A stretch of 64,000 nucleotides of DNA from Mycobacteriales bacterium (GCA_035995165.1 DASYKU010000008.1:1-64000); one strand, 5' to 3'; positions 16,581-25,535 are shown, counted from the stretch's first letter. Numbers and translations are program-made. Notes: generated by a model from the letters alone, not told the origin.

Positions 16581-17275
16581 CCGGGCTCGTGGTCCAGGTG
16601 CAGCTTCTCGGCCACGACGTCCTCGGGCGTGGTGTCCGCGCCCTCCTGCTTGCGCACCCGGCGGACCGCGAGCACCGAGATCGCGAGCGCCCCGATCGTG
16701 AACGGGTAGCCCATCGCGAGCCGGGCCACCGCCAGCCAGCCGGTGGAGTCCTGGTCGTAGAGGTAGCGCTGGACCAGGCCGCGGGCGGCGAAGACGAGCA
16801 CCCAGACGACCGTGCACCAGGTGTAGACGCGCATCAGCCGGCGGTCCTTGCGCCAGGCCGTGCCGATGCCGCGGCCGTCGACGTACTCCCAGATCACGCC
16901 GACCAGCGGCCAGCGGGCCAGGATCGAGACCAGGAAGACCGCGCCGTACGCGAAGCTGGCCCAGATCCCGAGCAGGAAGAAGCCCTTGGCCTCGCCGGTC
17001 CGGTTCGCGATGAACGCCGCGACCAGGACGCCGAAGAAGCCGCTGAGGGCCTGCTGCACGGTCTCCTTGCGCACCAGCCGCAGTACGAACAGCAGTACGC
17101 CGGCGCCGACCGCGGCCCAGATCGCGGCCTGCAGGCCGGCCACGGCGTTCACGGCGACGAAGACGACGACGGGCAGGCCGCTGTCGATCAGGCCGCGCCA
17201 GCCGCCGATCGACTCGACCAGCATCGGGGTCGGCTTGGCGGCCGGCGGCCGACTCTCGTCGGCCGCGTCGGTCAC
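16577..17275 (-). CDS. DUF3159 integral membrane protein
   Basis: 232 residues with five to six hydrophobic segments (VVVFVAVNAVAGLQAAIWAAV to YPFTIGALAISVLAV). It matches the DUF3159 family, Rv2693c in the mycobacterial order; function unknown. The GTG at 17275 overlaps the stop of the OB-fold gene (GTGA), so the two are coupled. Confidence 0.85.
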   Translation of the reverse strand: MTDAADESRPPAAKPTPMLVESIGGWRGLIDSGLPVVVFVAVNAVAGLQAAIWAAVGAGVLLFVLRLVRKETVQQALSGFFGVLVAAFIANRTGEAKGFFLLGIWASFAYGAVFLVSILARWPLVGVIWEYVDGRGIGTAWRKDRRLMRVYTWCTVVWVLVFAARGLVQRYLYDQDSTGWLAVARLAMGYPFTIGALAISVLAVRRVRKQEGADTTPEDVVAEKLHLDHEPG

Positions 17276-17682
17276 GCGGACACCGACTTCAGCTCGTACC
17301 AGGGATTGAAGATCATCTTGACACCGTCGTGCTCGGAGACCCGGCCGCGGGCGACCAGCACCCGGCCGGGCTCGATGCCGGGGATGCGGCTGCGGCCGAG
17401 CCAGACCAGGTGCACCGACCCGGAGCCGTCGAAGAGCTCTGCGTCCACGGTCGGAACGGTATCCCGCGGCGTGTACACGACCGAGCGCAGCCTGCCGGTC
17501 ACCGTCACCGGCTCGCCCTGGCAGCAGGCCGCGACGGGGCGGGACCCGGCCTTCTGCACGTCCTCGCGCAGGTCGGCGGCGTCCAGCTCCTCGGCGTCCT
17601 CGGTCAGTCGCTGGACCACTCGGGTCAACCAGCCGCGGCGGATCGGCGCTGGGGTCTCGCTCACGTTTCCAATGTAAGTCAT
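17272..17682 (-). CDS. OB-fold nucleic-acid-binding-like protein
   Basis: 136 residues. After a helical N-terminus, strands from about 55-125 (VTVTGRLRSVVY, VDAELFDGSGSVHLVWLG, VLVARGRVSEHDG) form an OB fold of the tRNA-anticodon type, as in Rv2694c. No catalytic motif. It may bind nucleic acid. First gene of the pair with DUF3159. Confidence 0.85.
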   Translation of the reverse strand: MTYIGNVSETPAPIRRGWLTRVVQRLTEDAEELDAADLREDVQKAGSRPVAACCQGEPVTVTGRLRSVVYTPRDTVPTVDAELFDGSGSVHLVWLGRSRIPGIEPGRVLVARGRVSEHDGVKMIFNPWYELKSVSA

Positions 17683-17714
17683 CCGCGCCCTCCTGCATGG
17701 GGTGTGTTCAGGAG

Positions 17715-18449
17715 ATGAGCACGGTCACGGAAGGATTCGCGCTTGTGGATCAGGTCGCCGTGATCTTGCCCGGGGCGGGCTCGTCAGCGGATTTCGTTGC
17801 GCGGGCGTTCGGCCGGCCTTTGCGTACGGCCGGGTACGCGCTGGTCGCGCCGCCGCCCGAGCCCGGCCCCGAGCTCGTGACCGGCGCGTTTCGGGCCCTG
17901 TCGGACTGCGCCGAGCGGTACGGCTCGCGGCTGGGGCTGGTCGGCGGGGTCTCGCTCGGTGCGCACGTCGCCGCCCGCTGGGCCGCGGGTCGAGCGGACC
18001 TGGGCGGCGTGCTGCTGGTGATGCCGGCCTGGACGGGATCACCCGCTGTGCTCGCGGCCGCGACGGCGGCCTCCGCGGACGTGGTCGAGCGGCTCGGGAC
18101 GGCCGGGGCGCTGGCCGCGGCCGGGGACGCGGTGCCCTGGGTCGCGGCCGAGCTGGCCGCGGCCTGGCCCGGGTACGGGGACGGGCTGGCGGCGAGCCTC
18201 CGGGCCGCGGCCGCCTCCGCCGGGCCGTCCCCGGCCGAGCTGGCGGCGCTGACGGCGCCGGCCGGGGTGGTCGGGCTCGTCGACGACCCGCTGCACCCGT
18301 ACGCGGTGGCACAGGAGTGGGCCGCCACGCTGCCGTACGCGGCGCTGGGCCGCCTGGGACTGGCCGAGGTGGGCTCGGACCGCAGCGTGCTCGGTACCGC
18401 CGCCCTGGCGGCCCTGGCCGCCGCCCCGACCAGGCCCGAGCCGCGCTAG
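17715..18449 (+). CDS. alpha/beta-hydrolase-like protein
   Basis: 244 residues. VAVILPGAGSSADF near the start is an oxyanion loop, and GGVSLGAHVAARWA supplies the nucleophile elbow GxSxG. VVGLVDDPLHPYAVAQEW carries candidate Asp and His. Rv2695 occupies the same place in mycobacteria. Substrate unknown. Start is uncertain: ATG 17715 has AGGAG directly against it, and a GTG about 28 bp downstream has a better spaced GGAAGG. Confidence 0.75.
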   Translation: MSTVTEGFALVDQVAVILPGAGSSADFVARAFGRPLRTAGYALVAPPPEPGPELVTGAFRALSDCAERYGSRLGLVGGVSLGAHVAARWAAGRADLGGVLLVMPAWTGSPAVLAAATAASADVVERLGTAGALAAAGDAVPWVAAELAAAWPGYGDGLAASLRAAAASAGPSPAELAALTAPAGVVGLVDDPLHPYAVAQEWAATLPYAALGRLGLAEVGSDRSVLGTAALAALAAAPTRPEPR

Positions 18450-18556
18450 GCCCGGACGGGGCCGCCGGCGCAACCGGGGGCGAGCCGCGCCAGGCCCGGA
18501 CGGGGCCGCCGCCCCGACCAGACCCGAGCCGCGCCAGGCCCGGCACGGGGCCAGCC
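18426..18556. repeat. three copies of a 44-bp repeat built from a gene 3' end
   Basis: GAGCCGCGCYAGGCCCGGAC starts at 18438, 18482 and 18526, exactly 44 bp apart. The first copy contains the stop codon TAG of the hydrolase gene; in the other two TAG has become CAG. The repeat fills the space between the convergent genes. Confidence 0.85.
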
Positions 18557-18611
18557 GGGACTCAGCCCGGCCGGGGCCGGCCGGGGCCTGGCCCCGCAGG
18601 CCCGCCGGGAG

Positions 18612-19367
18612 TCAGCGGCGGCGGCGGCGGGGGTTGGGGCGCGCGGCCGGGACGGAGTCCTCCTCGGACGGACCGAAGTCCTCCTCCGGAGCCTCCTCCT
18701 CGGCCGGCTCGTCCGGGGCCGCGTGCGCGCCCCGGGTCTCCTCCTCCGCCTGCGCCTTGATCTCCTCCGGCAGCGTCAGCGGCAGCGGGTCCCGGACGGG
18801 CATCGGGGAGCTGCCGCGGACCACCACGATGTTGCGGACCGCGTCCTCGAGCACCGCGGCCTTGGCCGGGTCGGTCGCGGCGGTGCCGGTGAACAGCCCG
18901 CGCAGGAACCAGCGCGGCCCGTCGACGCCGACGAACCGGACGCTCTGGAACCCGCCCTGGACCGGGATCCGGCCGGTCAGCTCGGTGCCGAAGCGGCCCT
19001 TGACCTCCTGCGCGGTGCCGCCCTGCTGGGTGATCGAGGTGCGGATCTCCTTGCGGATCTCGTCCCAGATCCCGGCCGTGCGGGGGGCGGCGAACGCGCC
19101 GATCTGCGCCTCGCTCCCCGAGTACGACAGCGTGGCCGCGACGACCTGCTGGTCCGGGCCGACGTCCACGCGGACCTCGACGCCGCCGATGACCGGGATC
19201 CGCAGCGCGCCGAGGTCGAGGCGCTCCAGCTCGTCGCCGGGCACGTCCTGCTCGTCGTACGGGCCGGTGGTCGGGTCGGTGTCCCGGTCCTTCTCGGTCG
19301 ACCAGGGCGGGGTCGCGTCGATCTTCTGCCGTTCCGAGCGGTGCACCCGGCGCCGTCCGAGGGCCAT
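18612..19367 (-). CDS. DUF3710 protein
   Basis: 251 residues, matching the DUF3710 family (Rv2696c position). A central domain (about 48-190: RIPVIGGVEVRVDVGPDQ, IWDEIRKEIRTSI, GVDGPRWFLRGLFTG) is flanked by an acidic, Glu/Pro-rich tail ending in a run of five Arg. The ATG at 19367 overlaps the dut stop by one base. Function unknown; the tight coupling to dut is conserved. Confidence 0.88.
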   Translation of the reverse strand: MALGRRRVHRSERQKIDATPPWSTEKDRDTDPTTGPYDEQDVPGDELERLDLGALRIPVIGGVEVRVDVGPDQQVVAATLSYSGSEAQIGAFAAPRTAGIWDEIRKEIRTSITQQGGTAQEVKGRFGTELTGRIPVQGGFQSVRFVGVDGPRWFLRGLFTGTAATDPAKAAVLEDAVRNIVVVRGSSPMPVRDPLPLTLPEEIKAQAEEETRGAHAAPDEPAEEEAPEEDFGPSEEDSVPAARPNPRRRRR

Positions 19368-19861
19368 CACACACCCCCGGCCAGGCGCGCGTGGCCGCCG
19401 GTGGAGCCGTGGCCACCGGCGCCGCGCTCGGAGGCGGGCAGCTCGTCGACGACCCGGAACGCGGCCCGCTCGACCTTCTGCAGCACCAGCTGGGCGATCC
19501 GGTCGCCGCGGGTCAGCGTCAGCGACGCCACCGGGTCGTGGTTGATGACGATCACCTTCACCTCGCCGCGGTAACCCGAGTCGACCGTGCCGGGCGCGTT
19601 CACCAGCGACATGCCACAACGGGCGGCCAGGCCGGAGCGCGGGTGCACGAACACCGCGTACCCGTCCGGGAGGGCGAGGGCCAGGCCGGTGGGCAGCACC
19701 GCCCGCTCCCCCGGCGCCAGCCGGGCGTCCACGGTGGTCACGACGTCGGCGCCGGCGTCGCCGTCCAACGCGTACGCCGGCAGCGGGACGCCGGGGTCGA
19801 GGCGCTGGACGAGGACCTCGACCGGGGCGGACGGCCCAGGTGGGGACAGGGGTGACGGCAC
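19367..19861 (-). CDS. dut: dUTP diphosphatase
   Basis: 164 residues. All five trimeric dUTPase motifs are present: AGADVVTT, PRSGLA, GTVDSGYRGEVKV, RIAQLVLQK and the C-terminal RGAGGHGSTGGH. It hydrolyses dUTP to dUMP and pyrophosphate, keeping uracil out of DNA and feeding thymidylate synthesis. GTG 19861 fits the usual length and has TAGCCT 8 nt upstream; a GTG at 19891 would add ten residues. The stop overlaps the DUF3710 start. Confidence 0.95.
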   Translation of the reverse strand: MPSPLSPPGPSAPVEVLVQRLDPGVPLPAYALDGDAGADVVTTVDARLAPGERAVLPTGLALALPDGYAVFVHPRSGLAARCGMSLVNAPGTVDSGYRGEVKVIVINHDPVASLTLTRGDRIAQLVLQKVERAAFRVVDELPASERGAGGHGSTGGHARLAGGV

Positions 19862-19899
19862 AGCGGGCAAGGCTACCCCGCGCGATATCACGTCGATGA

Positions 19900-20688
19900 T
19901 CAGTACCGCCGGCCGCGCAGCTCGGCGCTGAGCTTCTCGCCCAGGGAGCGGGTGGCGCGACGGTTGATGACGCCGCCGGCGACGGCGCCGGCCAGGAACG
20001 GCGCGAGCGTGGAGACGCCGCGACCGGCGCGGCGGACCAGCATCGAGCGCAGCTCCCGCTTGGCGGCGTGGCCGAGCACGGCGGACAGACCGGCGGCGCC
20101 GGCCTTCGGGTCCAGGGCCCGCTGCCGGACCCAGCTCATGAGGTACGCGGAGCCGCGCTGCCCGCCGCTGCCGTGCGCCGGCTGGCCGAGGATCTCGTGC
20201 AGCTCGGCGGTCAGCTTGACCTCGACCGCGGCCACGGCGAGCGTCTCGGCGGCAAGCTGCACCGGCGCGGCCAGCAAGGTCGGCGGGGCGGCGAACTCGA
20301 CCGCCGCCAGCGCGCCCACGGCGGCCCCGAAGGCGGACGTGGCGCGGGCGGCGTGCCTGACCAGGACGTCCGCGATCTCGTCGTCGGACAGTCCGGGGTG
20401 GTGCGCCCGCAGCGTCGCCGCGTCCCGGATCCGCAATCTCGGTGCGGCATCCGCGAGTACGTCGGCGAGCAGCGAGCCGGCCCCGCGGAAACCGGATCCG
20501 GCGGCGTCCTTCAGGCCACCGGCCAGCCCGCGGGCCAACGCGGCCAGCTGGTCCTTCCGGTCGCCGGAGTCATCGGCGACGCGGGCGACCAGCTCGCCCA
20601 GGGATGCGCTGTCCGCGGCGTCCTGTCTCGGCCGACCCTCGTCCAGTACGGGCTCGGGCTCGGACTTCTGCCACGGGAGACGCGTCAT
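19900..20688 (-). CDS. conserved protein of unknown function
   Basis: 262 residues, mostly helical and Ala-rich, with a long apolar stretch (about 113-150, AFGAAVGALAAVEFAAPPTL) and another near residue 228 (FLAGAVAGGVINRRATRSLG). This is reminiscent of EcsC-like membrane-associated proteins, but no diagnostic motif was seen. AGGAACAGGG precedes ATG 20688. It lies between DUF4193 and dut on the same strand. Confidence 0.75.
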   Translation of the reverse strand: MTRLPWQKSEPEPVLDEGRPRQDAADSASLGELVARVADDSGDRKDQLAALARGLAGGLKDAAGSGFRGAGSLLADVLADAAPRLRIRDAATLRAHHPGLSDDEIADVLVRHAARATSAFGAAVGALAAVEFAAPPTLLAAPVQLAAETLAVAAVEVKLTAELHEILGQPAHGSGGQRGSAYLMSWVRQRALDPKAGAAGLSAVLGHAAKRELRSMLVRRAGRGVSTLAPFLAGAVAGGVINRRATRSLGEKLSAELRGRRY

Positions 20689-20706
20689 GTCCCTGTTCCT
20701 ACCCCG

Positions 20707-21009
20707 TCAGGCCGCGCAGTCCCGGCAGACGGGCTGGCCGTTGCGCTGCCCGGCGAGCCGGGAGCGGTGGTGGACCAGGAAACAGCTGGAGCAGGTGAAC
20801 TCGTCCGCCTGCTGCGGGACGGCCCGGACGGTGAGTTCCTCACCGGACAGGTCGGCCCCGGGGAGCTCGAGGTTCTCGTTGAGCTCGGCCTCGTCGACGT
20901 CGATCGAACCGGACTGCGCCTCGGCCCGGCGGGCCTTCAGCTCCTCGAGAGAATCCTCCCCGAGCTCGTCGACCTCGCTGCGGCGAGGCGCGTCGTAATC
21001 GGTAGCCAT
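20707..21009 (-). CDS. DUF4193 zinc-ribbon protein
   Basis: 100 residues. An acidic N-terminal half leads to a zinc-ribbon-like end with CSSCFLVHHRSRL and CRDC (two CxxC pairs). It is the DUF4193 family, Rv2699c in mycobacteria. Function unknown. Separate promoter likely in 21010-21226, shared divergently with rsgA. Confidence 0.88.
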   Translation of the reverse strand: MATDYDAPRRSEVDELGEDSLEELKARRAEAQSGSIDVDEAELNENLELPGADLSGEELTVRAVPQQADEFTCSSCFLVHHRSRLAGQRNGQPVCRDCAA

Positions 21010-21226
21010 ACTGGGTCACTCCTGTAGTCGTGCGGGTGGCGCGCGGGTAACGCGCCGGGGAGCGGTTTTGTGCCCGCTGTCGGCAGCCGTGTCGTGGGCG
21101 CGGAAACCCCTTCGGCGCGGGCAGCCGCGGGAGGTTACCTTGCGGATCTAACGGTCCAGCGCAGCGGCGCGCGGGAGTCGTCAGATCCCGATCTCCCAAC
21201 CCTCACCCGCCTGCGAGGTGTGTCAC

Positions 21227-22282
21227 GTGCTCGACGAGCTGGGGTGGGACGCCGAGTGGGCGGCGCTCGCCACCGAACGGACCGGCCGGCCGGCCCGCGT
21301 GGTCCGCGCCGACGGCCCCCGCGTCCTGCTGGCGACGGAGTCCGGGGAGGTGCCGGCGACCGGGCCGCGGCTGGTGACCGGTGACTGGACCATGTACCTG
21401 CGCTCGTCCGACCGGGGCGAGCCCGGCACCGCCGTCCGCCTCCCCCGCCGTACGGAGCTGGTGCGCGGCGCCGGCGGCAAGGCCGCGGCCCGCCAGGTGC
21501 TGGCGGCGAACGTCGACCTGGTGTTCGTGCTGGTCTCGCTGGCCGCGCCGCCGAGCGCGGGCCGGCTGGACCGGCTGATGGCGGTGGCCTGGGACTCCGG
21601 CGCCCGCCCGGTGGTCGTGCTGACCAAGGCCGACCTGGCCACCGGCACCGCGGCGGCCGAGCGGGAGGAGGTCGCCGAGACCGCCCCCGGCGCGGAGGTG
21701 CTGCTGGTCAGCACCGTGGACGGGCGCGGGCTGGCCGAGCTGCGGGCGCTGATCCGGCCGGGCCTGACCGCAGCGCTGCTGGGCGTCTCCGGGGCCGGCA
21801 AGTCCAGCCTGCGCAACGCGCTGGCCGGCACCGCGGACGCCGCGGTCCGGCCGGTGGGCCGGACCGGCAAGGGCCGGCACACCACGACCACCCGGGAGCT
21901 GGTCCTGCTGCCGGGCGGCGGGCTCGTGCTCGACACCCCGGGCCTGCGGGGCGTGCAGCTCTGGGCCGCCGACGCCGGCCTGGACCGCGCCTTCGCCGAC
22001 ATCGTGGAGCTGGCCGAGCGCTGCCGCTACCGGGACTGCCGGCACGCCGGTGAGCCCGGCTGCGCGATCGCCGCCGCGGTCGCCGCGGGCACGCTGTCCG
22101 CCCGCCGGGTGGCCAGCCACGCCGCGCTCCGGCACGAGGTCGGCTGGCTCGCCGACCGGTACGACGCCCGTGAGCGGGCCGAGCAGCGCCGGCAGTGGAA
22201 GCAGCTGTCGAAGGCGGTCAGGGCCGGTCGGCGGGCGAGCCCGCGGCACGGCGGTTCTCCCCCGGTGGGCCCACGACGGTGA
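21227..22282 (+). CDS. rsgA: ribosome small-subunit-dependent GTPase A
   Basis: 351 residues. The GTPase motifs are in the permuted RsgA order: G4 LTKADL, then G1 GVSGAGKSSL, G2 KGRHTTT and G3 DTPGL. An N-terminal OB-like region precedes them, and a zinc knuckle (CRYRDCRHAGEPGC) follows. The family helps late 30S subunit maturation. GTG 21227 was chosen because GAGG lies 9 nt upstream; a GTG at 21218 adds three residues. The 3' end overlaps a convergent gene by 65 bp. Confidence 0.94.
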   Translation: MLDELGWDAEWAALATERTGRPARVVRADGPRVLLATESGEVPATGPRLVTGDWTMYLRSSDRGEPGTAVRLPRRTELVRGAGGKAAARQVLAANVDLVFVLVSLAAPPSAGRLDRLMAVAWDSGARPVVVLTKADLATGTAAAEREEVAETAPGAEVLLVSTVDGRGLAELRALIRPGLTAALLGVSGAGKSSLRNALAGTADAAVRPVGRTGKGRHTTTTRELVLLPGGGLVLDTPGLRGVQLWAADAGLDRAFADIVELAERCRYRDCRHAGEPGCAIAAAVAAGTLSARRVASHAALRHEVGWLADRYDARERAEQRRQWKQLSKAVRAGRRASPRHGGSPPVGPRR

Positions 22283-22859
22283 ACGCGGCCACGCTGCCGT
22301 GCGAGTACGCCACCGTCCCGTCGGGCGCGACCCGCAGCCGGACGCCGTCGTCGCCCGGGTGGTTGGGGTCGTAGACCGCGATCTCGGCCTGCCCGTCCGG
22401 CGACTCGGTCAGCCCGTAGCCGAGCACGACGTGGTTCTCCACCACCTTGCGCGGGTCCCAGGTGACGACGCGGACCAGGCCCAGCAGCGGCGGCACCCCG
22501 GCCGCGAGCGCCCGCCGCACGCCGGGCAGGCCGTGGGTCAGGGTCAGCTCGCGCCGGCCCCGGTCCATCGGCGGCAGCTGGAACCAGAGGTAGCGCGCCG
22601 GCCCGGCCGGCAGCCCCAGGCTCTGCATCTGCGCCTGGAACAGCCGGTCGGCCAGCGGGCCAGCGGCCGGTGCGACGGTGTCCTCGGGCAGCGTCTCCCC
22701 GGCCAGCCAGGCCCGCCGGGCCTCGTACGCCATGCCGCCGCAGAGCCCGCCGTAGACCCGGCCGAAGCCGATCCCGGCCAGCGTCACCGGCGCTCCGCGC
22801 GGCCAGGAGTTGCCGAACCGGAAGCCGTCCCGGCTGGGCCGGAACTCCAGCGTGGTCAA
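22218..22859 (-). CDS. predicted papain-like cysteine-protease-fold protein
   Basis: 213 residues. FRPSRDGFRFGNSWP leads to GGLCGGMAYEA with Cys40. His143 lies in ENHVVLGYG and Asp164/Asn166 in VYDPNHPG, the order and spacing of a papain/C39-like triad. No signal peptide is visible. It starts inside the stop of the Cei-like gene (ATGA) and its last 65 bp overlap the 3' end of rsgA on the other strand. Activity and substrate are unknown; the fold call rests on three motifs only. Confidence 0.65.
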   Translation of the reverse strand: MTTLEFRPSRDGFRFGNSWPRGAPVTLAGIGFGRVYGGLCGGMAYEARRAWLAGETLPEDTVAPAAGPLADRLFQAQMQSLGLPAGPARYLWFQLPPMDRGRRELTLTHGLPGVRRALAAGVPPLLGLVRVVTWDPRKVVENHVVLGYGLTESPDGQAEIAVYDPNHPGDDGVRLRVAPDGTVAYSHGSVAAFTVVGPPGENRRAAGSPADRP

Positions 22860-23461
22860 CAGCTCGGCGAGGGCGAGGGGGGCGCGGCGGCCTTGGTCGC
22901 GACCGGCTTCACGGGCTTCGCCGGTGCCTTGGTCGCGGCCGGGGCGACCAGTCCCTGCCGGCCCTTGGCCAGCTCGGCCGGGCTGGACAGGCGGCGGAAC
23001 CGGTCGCCGAGCACGAGATCGATGACCGTGCCCTCGCGGGCGTCCCGGTAGAGCGTCGCGCCCGGCACCTGGCGGCGGACCTGGGCCGCCTGCGCGGCCC
23101 CGGCCGGCCCGTACCGCACCTCGGCGGTGCCGGTGACCGGGCGGATGCCGGCCAGCGGGTCGTTCTCGGTCGCGATGATCGCGTAGCCGCGGCTGATCAG
23201 CTGGCCGGCGACGGTCTTGGCCAGCCCCTCGCGGGCGGTGGCGTTGTAGATCCGCAGCTGCGGCCGGCCCGAGGTGTCGGCGCCGGTCGGGCAGGCGGCC
23301 GCGGCGGCCCGGGCGTCGACCCGGTCCAGCACCTTCAGCCAGGTGATGCCGGCCAGCGCGCAGAGCACGATCAGGAAGACCAGTGCGGGTAGTGCGCGAC
23401 GCAGCCGCAGCGTGTAACGCGCGCGCGGCGGTGCGTCCGGACCTTGGAACACCGCCCCCAT
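22856..23461 (-). CDS. cei: Cei-like envelope protein with LytR C-terminal domain
   Basis: 201 residues. A membrane anchor (about 25-45, LPALVFLIVLCALAGITWL) is followed by a LytR_C domain (about 65-165, LRIYNATAREGLAKTVAGQL). A Lys/Ala/Pro tail of about 35 residues follows. Mycobacterial Cei has the same design and place and affects cell-envelope integrity. The ATG at 23461 has GGAGG 5-6 nt upstream and is preferred to a GTG at 23488. The stop overlaps the downstream protease-like gene. Confidence 0.85.
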   Translation of the reverse strand: MGAVFQGPDAPPRARYTLRLRRALPALVFLIVLCALAGITWLKVLDRVDARAAAAACPTGADTSGRPQLRIYNATAREGLAKTVAGQLISRGYAIIATENDPLAGIRPVTGTAEVRYGPAGAAQAAQVRRQVPGATLYRDAREGTVIDLVLGDRFRRLSSPAELAKGRQGLVAPAATKAPAKPVKPVATKAAAPPSPSPSC

Positions 23462-23598
23462 TGGCGCCTCCAGCGACCGCGACCGCACTGTGTGCGGTTC
23501 CCCTGAGACCGAGGGTAGCGAACGGGCCGTACCTTCGGGCGATCTCGGGCAGCGGGCCTCGGATCGTTACAGAGCGCCTACGCCGTCACTCTTCGCCG

Positions 23599-24636
23599 TC
23601 AGCCTAAGTCAGTGGTGCTACGGCCCAGGACGTCCAGGCCGGCCTCGGCCAGCGGTCCGATCGCGTCGCCCAGCCCGTCGTCGGTGTTGTCGGCCATCGC
23701 CCCGGCCCGCTGCCGGACCACGATGCCGGCCACCACGCAGGCGAGCTTGAAGTAGCCGAAGGCGACGTACCAGGGCAGCGCGCTGACGTCCCGCCCGGTG
23801 CGGGCCGCGTACCGGGCGGCGAGCTCGGTCCGGCTCGGGAAACCGGGCAGGCCGGTGACCGAGGGGACGACCGCGCCCGCGGCCCCGGCCGGCTGCCAGT
23901 AGACGACCAGCAGGCCCAGGTCGGCCAGCGGGTCGCCCAGGGTGGACATCTCCCAGTCCAGGACCGCCTCGATCCGACCCGGGTCGTCGGCGGCCAGGAT
24001 GACGTTGTCCAGCTTGTAGTCGCCGTGCACGATCCCGCCACTGGGCGCGTCCGGCAACCCGGCGCCGAGCTCCGCGGCCAGCGCGTCCACCGCGGGCAGG
24101 TCGCCCGAGCGCAGCGCCTGCCACTCCCCGGACCAGCGCTTCAGCTGGCGGGCCAGGTAGCCCTCCGGCCGCCCGTACCCGGCCAGGCCGACCGCGGCCG
24201 GGTCGACCGCGTGCAGGTCCGCCAGTACGTCGATCATCGTCGCCGTGATCGCGGCGCGGTCGGCCGGCTCGGCCGCGTACCCGGCCGGGAACGCGGCCCG
24301 GACGACCACGCCCGGCACCCGGCGCATCACGTAGAACGGCGCCCCCAGCACGGCCGGGTCGTCGCAGAGCAGCAGCGGCTCGGGCACCGGGACGGCCGTG
24401 CCGTACAGGGCCGAGAGCATCCGGTGCTCGCGGCCCATGTCGTGCGCGGTGGGTCGGACCGCCCGCAGCGGCGGCCGCCGCAGCACCAGCTCCCCGGCCG
24501 GGGAGGTCACGAAGTAGGTCAGGTTGGACCGGCCGCCCGGGACGACCTCGACCGCCGGCTCCAGCCAGGCGTCGTCCCCCAGCTCCCCGGCCAGGTACGG
24601 CCCCAGCACCCGCGGATCCGCACCCGGCACGTCCAT
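23599..24636 (-). CDS. phosphotransferase, aminoglycoside phosphotransferase/choline kinase fold
   Basis: 345 residues. The catalytic loop HGDYKLDNVIL and the metal-binding LDWEMSTLGDPLADLGLL define the APH fold. The sequence is closest in style to the ACAD10-like group found with acyl-CoA dehydrogenases, whose substrates are hydroxylated lipids or unknown. The N-lobe has GGRSNLTYFV and LVLRRPP (the Arg-Arg-Pro strand replacing the usual Lys strand). It is a single gene between cei and suhB. Confidence 0.88.
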   Translation of the reverse strand: MDVPGADPRVLGPYLAGELGDDAWLEPAVEVVPGGRSNLTYFVTSPAGELVLRRPPLRAVRPTAHDMGREHRMLSALYGTAVPVPEPLLLCDDPAVLGAPFYVMRRVPGVVVRAAFPAGYAAEPADRAAITATMIDVLADLHAVDPAAVGLAGYGRPEGYLARQLKRWSGEWQALRSGDLPAVDALAAELGAGLPDAPSGGIVHGDYKLDNVILAADDPGRIEAVLDWEMSTLGDPLADLGLLVVYWQPAGAAGAVVPSVTGLPGFPSRTELAARYAARTGRDVSALPWYVAFGYFKLACVVAGIVVRQRAGAMADNTDDGLGDAIGPLAEAGLDVLGRSTTDLG

Positions 24637-24681
24637 GTCCCTACCTATAGCCGATTCCGCGCCGCCGCCACGAACCGGGCC

Positions 24682-25494
24682 TCACAGCTCGTCGGCGCCG
24701 AGCTCCTCCAGCAGCGTGATGAGCTCGGCCGCCACGGCGGGCGAGGCCGCCACCGTGAGCGTCCCCGGCGGCCGCCCCCGCAGCCCGCTCACCACCGCGC
24801 CGGCCTCGGTCGCGACCAGCAGGCCCGCGGCCCGGTCCCAGTCCTTCAGGCCGTGCTCGTAGTAGCCGTCCAGCCGGCCCGCGGCGACGTAGCAGAGGTC
24901 GAGGGCGGCCGAGCCGAGCCGCCGGACGTTGCCGACCCGGGGCAGCACCGCGGCCAGGATCTCGCCCTGCCCGGCCCGCAGCGCCGCGTCGTACCCGAAG
25001 CCGGTGCCGACCACCGCGGTCTCCAGTGACGGCGCCACCCAGCGCCCCCCGATCCGGACCCCGTCCCGGTACGCCCCGGCGCCCAGCGCCGCGCTGAACG
25101 TCTCGCCCGAGGTCGGGTCGTGCACCGCCCCGGCCACCACCCGCCCGTCCCGCTCGGCCGCGACCGAGACCGCGTACGGACGCAGGCCGTAGAGAAAGTT
25201 GACCGTGCCGTCGATCGGGTCGACCACCCAGCGCACGCCGCTGCCGCCGGCCCGGTCCGCGCCCTCCTCGCCCAGCACCGCGTCGTCCGGCCGCAGCCGG
25301 GCCAGCTCGTCGGTCAGCCATCGCTCCGAGGCCCGGTCGACCTCGGTGACCAGGTCGGTCGGCGTGCTCTTGGCGTCCACGTCCAGGACCCGGCCGTCGG
25401 CCCGCAGCCGTACGGTCAGCTCGCCGGCCCCGCGGGCGAGCCGCTCGGCGAGGGCGAGCAACTCGGTGTGGTCGGCGCCGTCCCTGGTGGGCAT
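24682..25494 (-). CDS. suhB: inositol monophosphatase
   Basis: 270 residues. The lithium-sensitive phosphatase motifs are present: LGEEGA, WVVDPIDGTVNFLYGL and KDWDRAAGLLV, which bind two or three magnesium ions. It hydrolyses myo-inositol-1-phosphate, feeding phosphatidylinositol-based lipids; related phosphatases act on other sugar phosphates. It diverges from ppgK with 41 bp between starts and appears leaderless. Confidence 0.93.
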   Translation of the reverse strand: MPTRDGADHTELLALAERLARGAGELTVRLRADGRVLDVDAKSTPTDLVTEVDRASERWLTDELARLRPDDAVLGEEGADRAGGSGVRWVVDPIDGTVNFLYGLRPYAVSVAAERDGRVVAGAVHDPTSGETFSAALGAGAYRDGVRIGGRWVAPSLETAVVGTGFGYDAALRAGQGEILAAVLPRVGNVRRLGSAALDLCYVAAGRLDGYYEHGLKDWDRAAGLLVATEAGAVVSGLRGRPPGTLTVAASPAVAAELITLLEELGADEL

Positions 25495-25501
25495 GGTCTA
25501 G

Positions 25502-25507
25502 ACAGTA
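25502..25507 (-). promoter_or_regulatory. -10 box of suhB, leaderless
   Basis: TACTGT on the reverse strand ends 7 nt before ATG 25494. No ribosome site is present in the gap. Confidence 0.5.
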
Positions 25508-25535
25508 GGTTGATCGCGGCGAGGGGAGAGACCAG

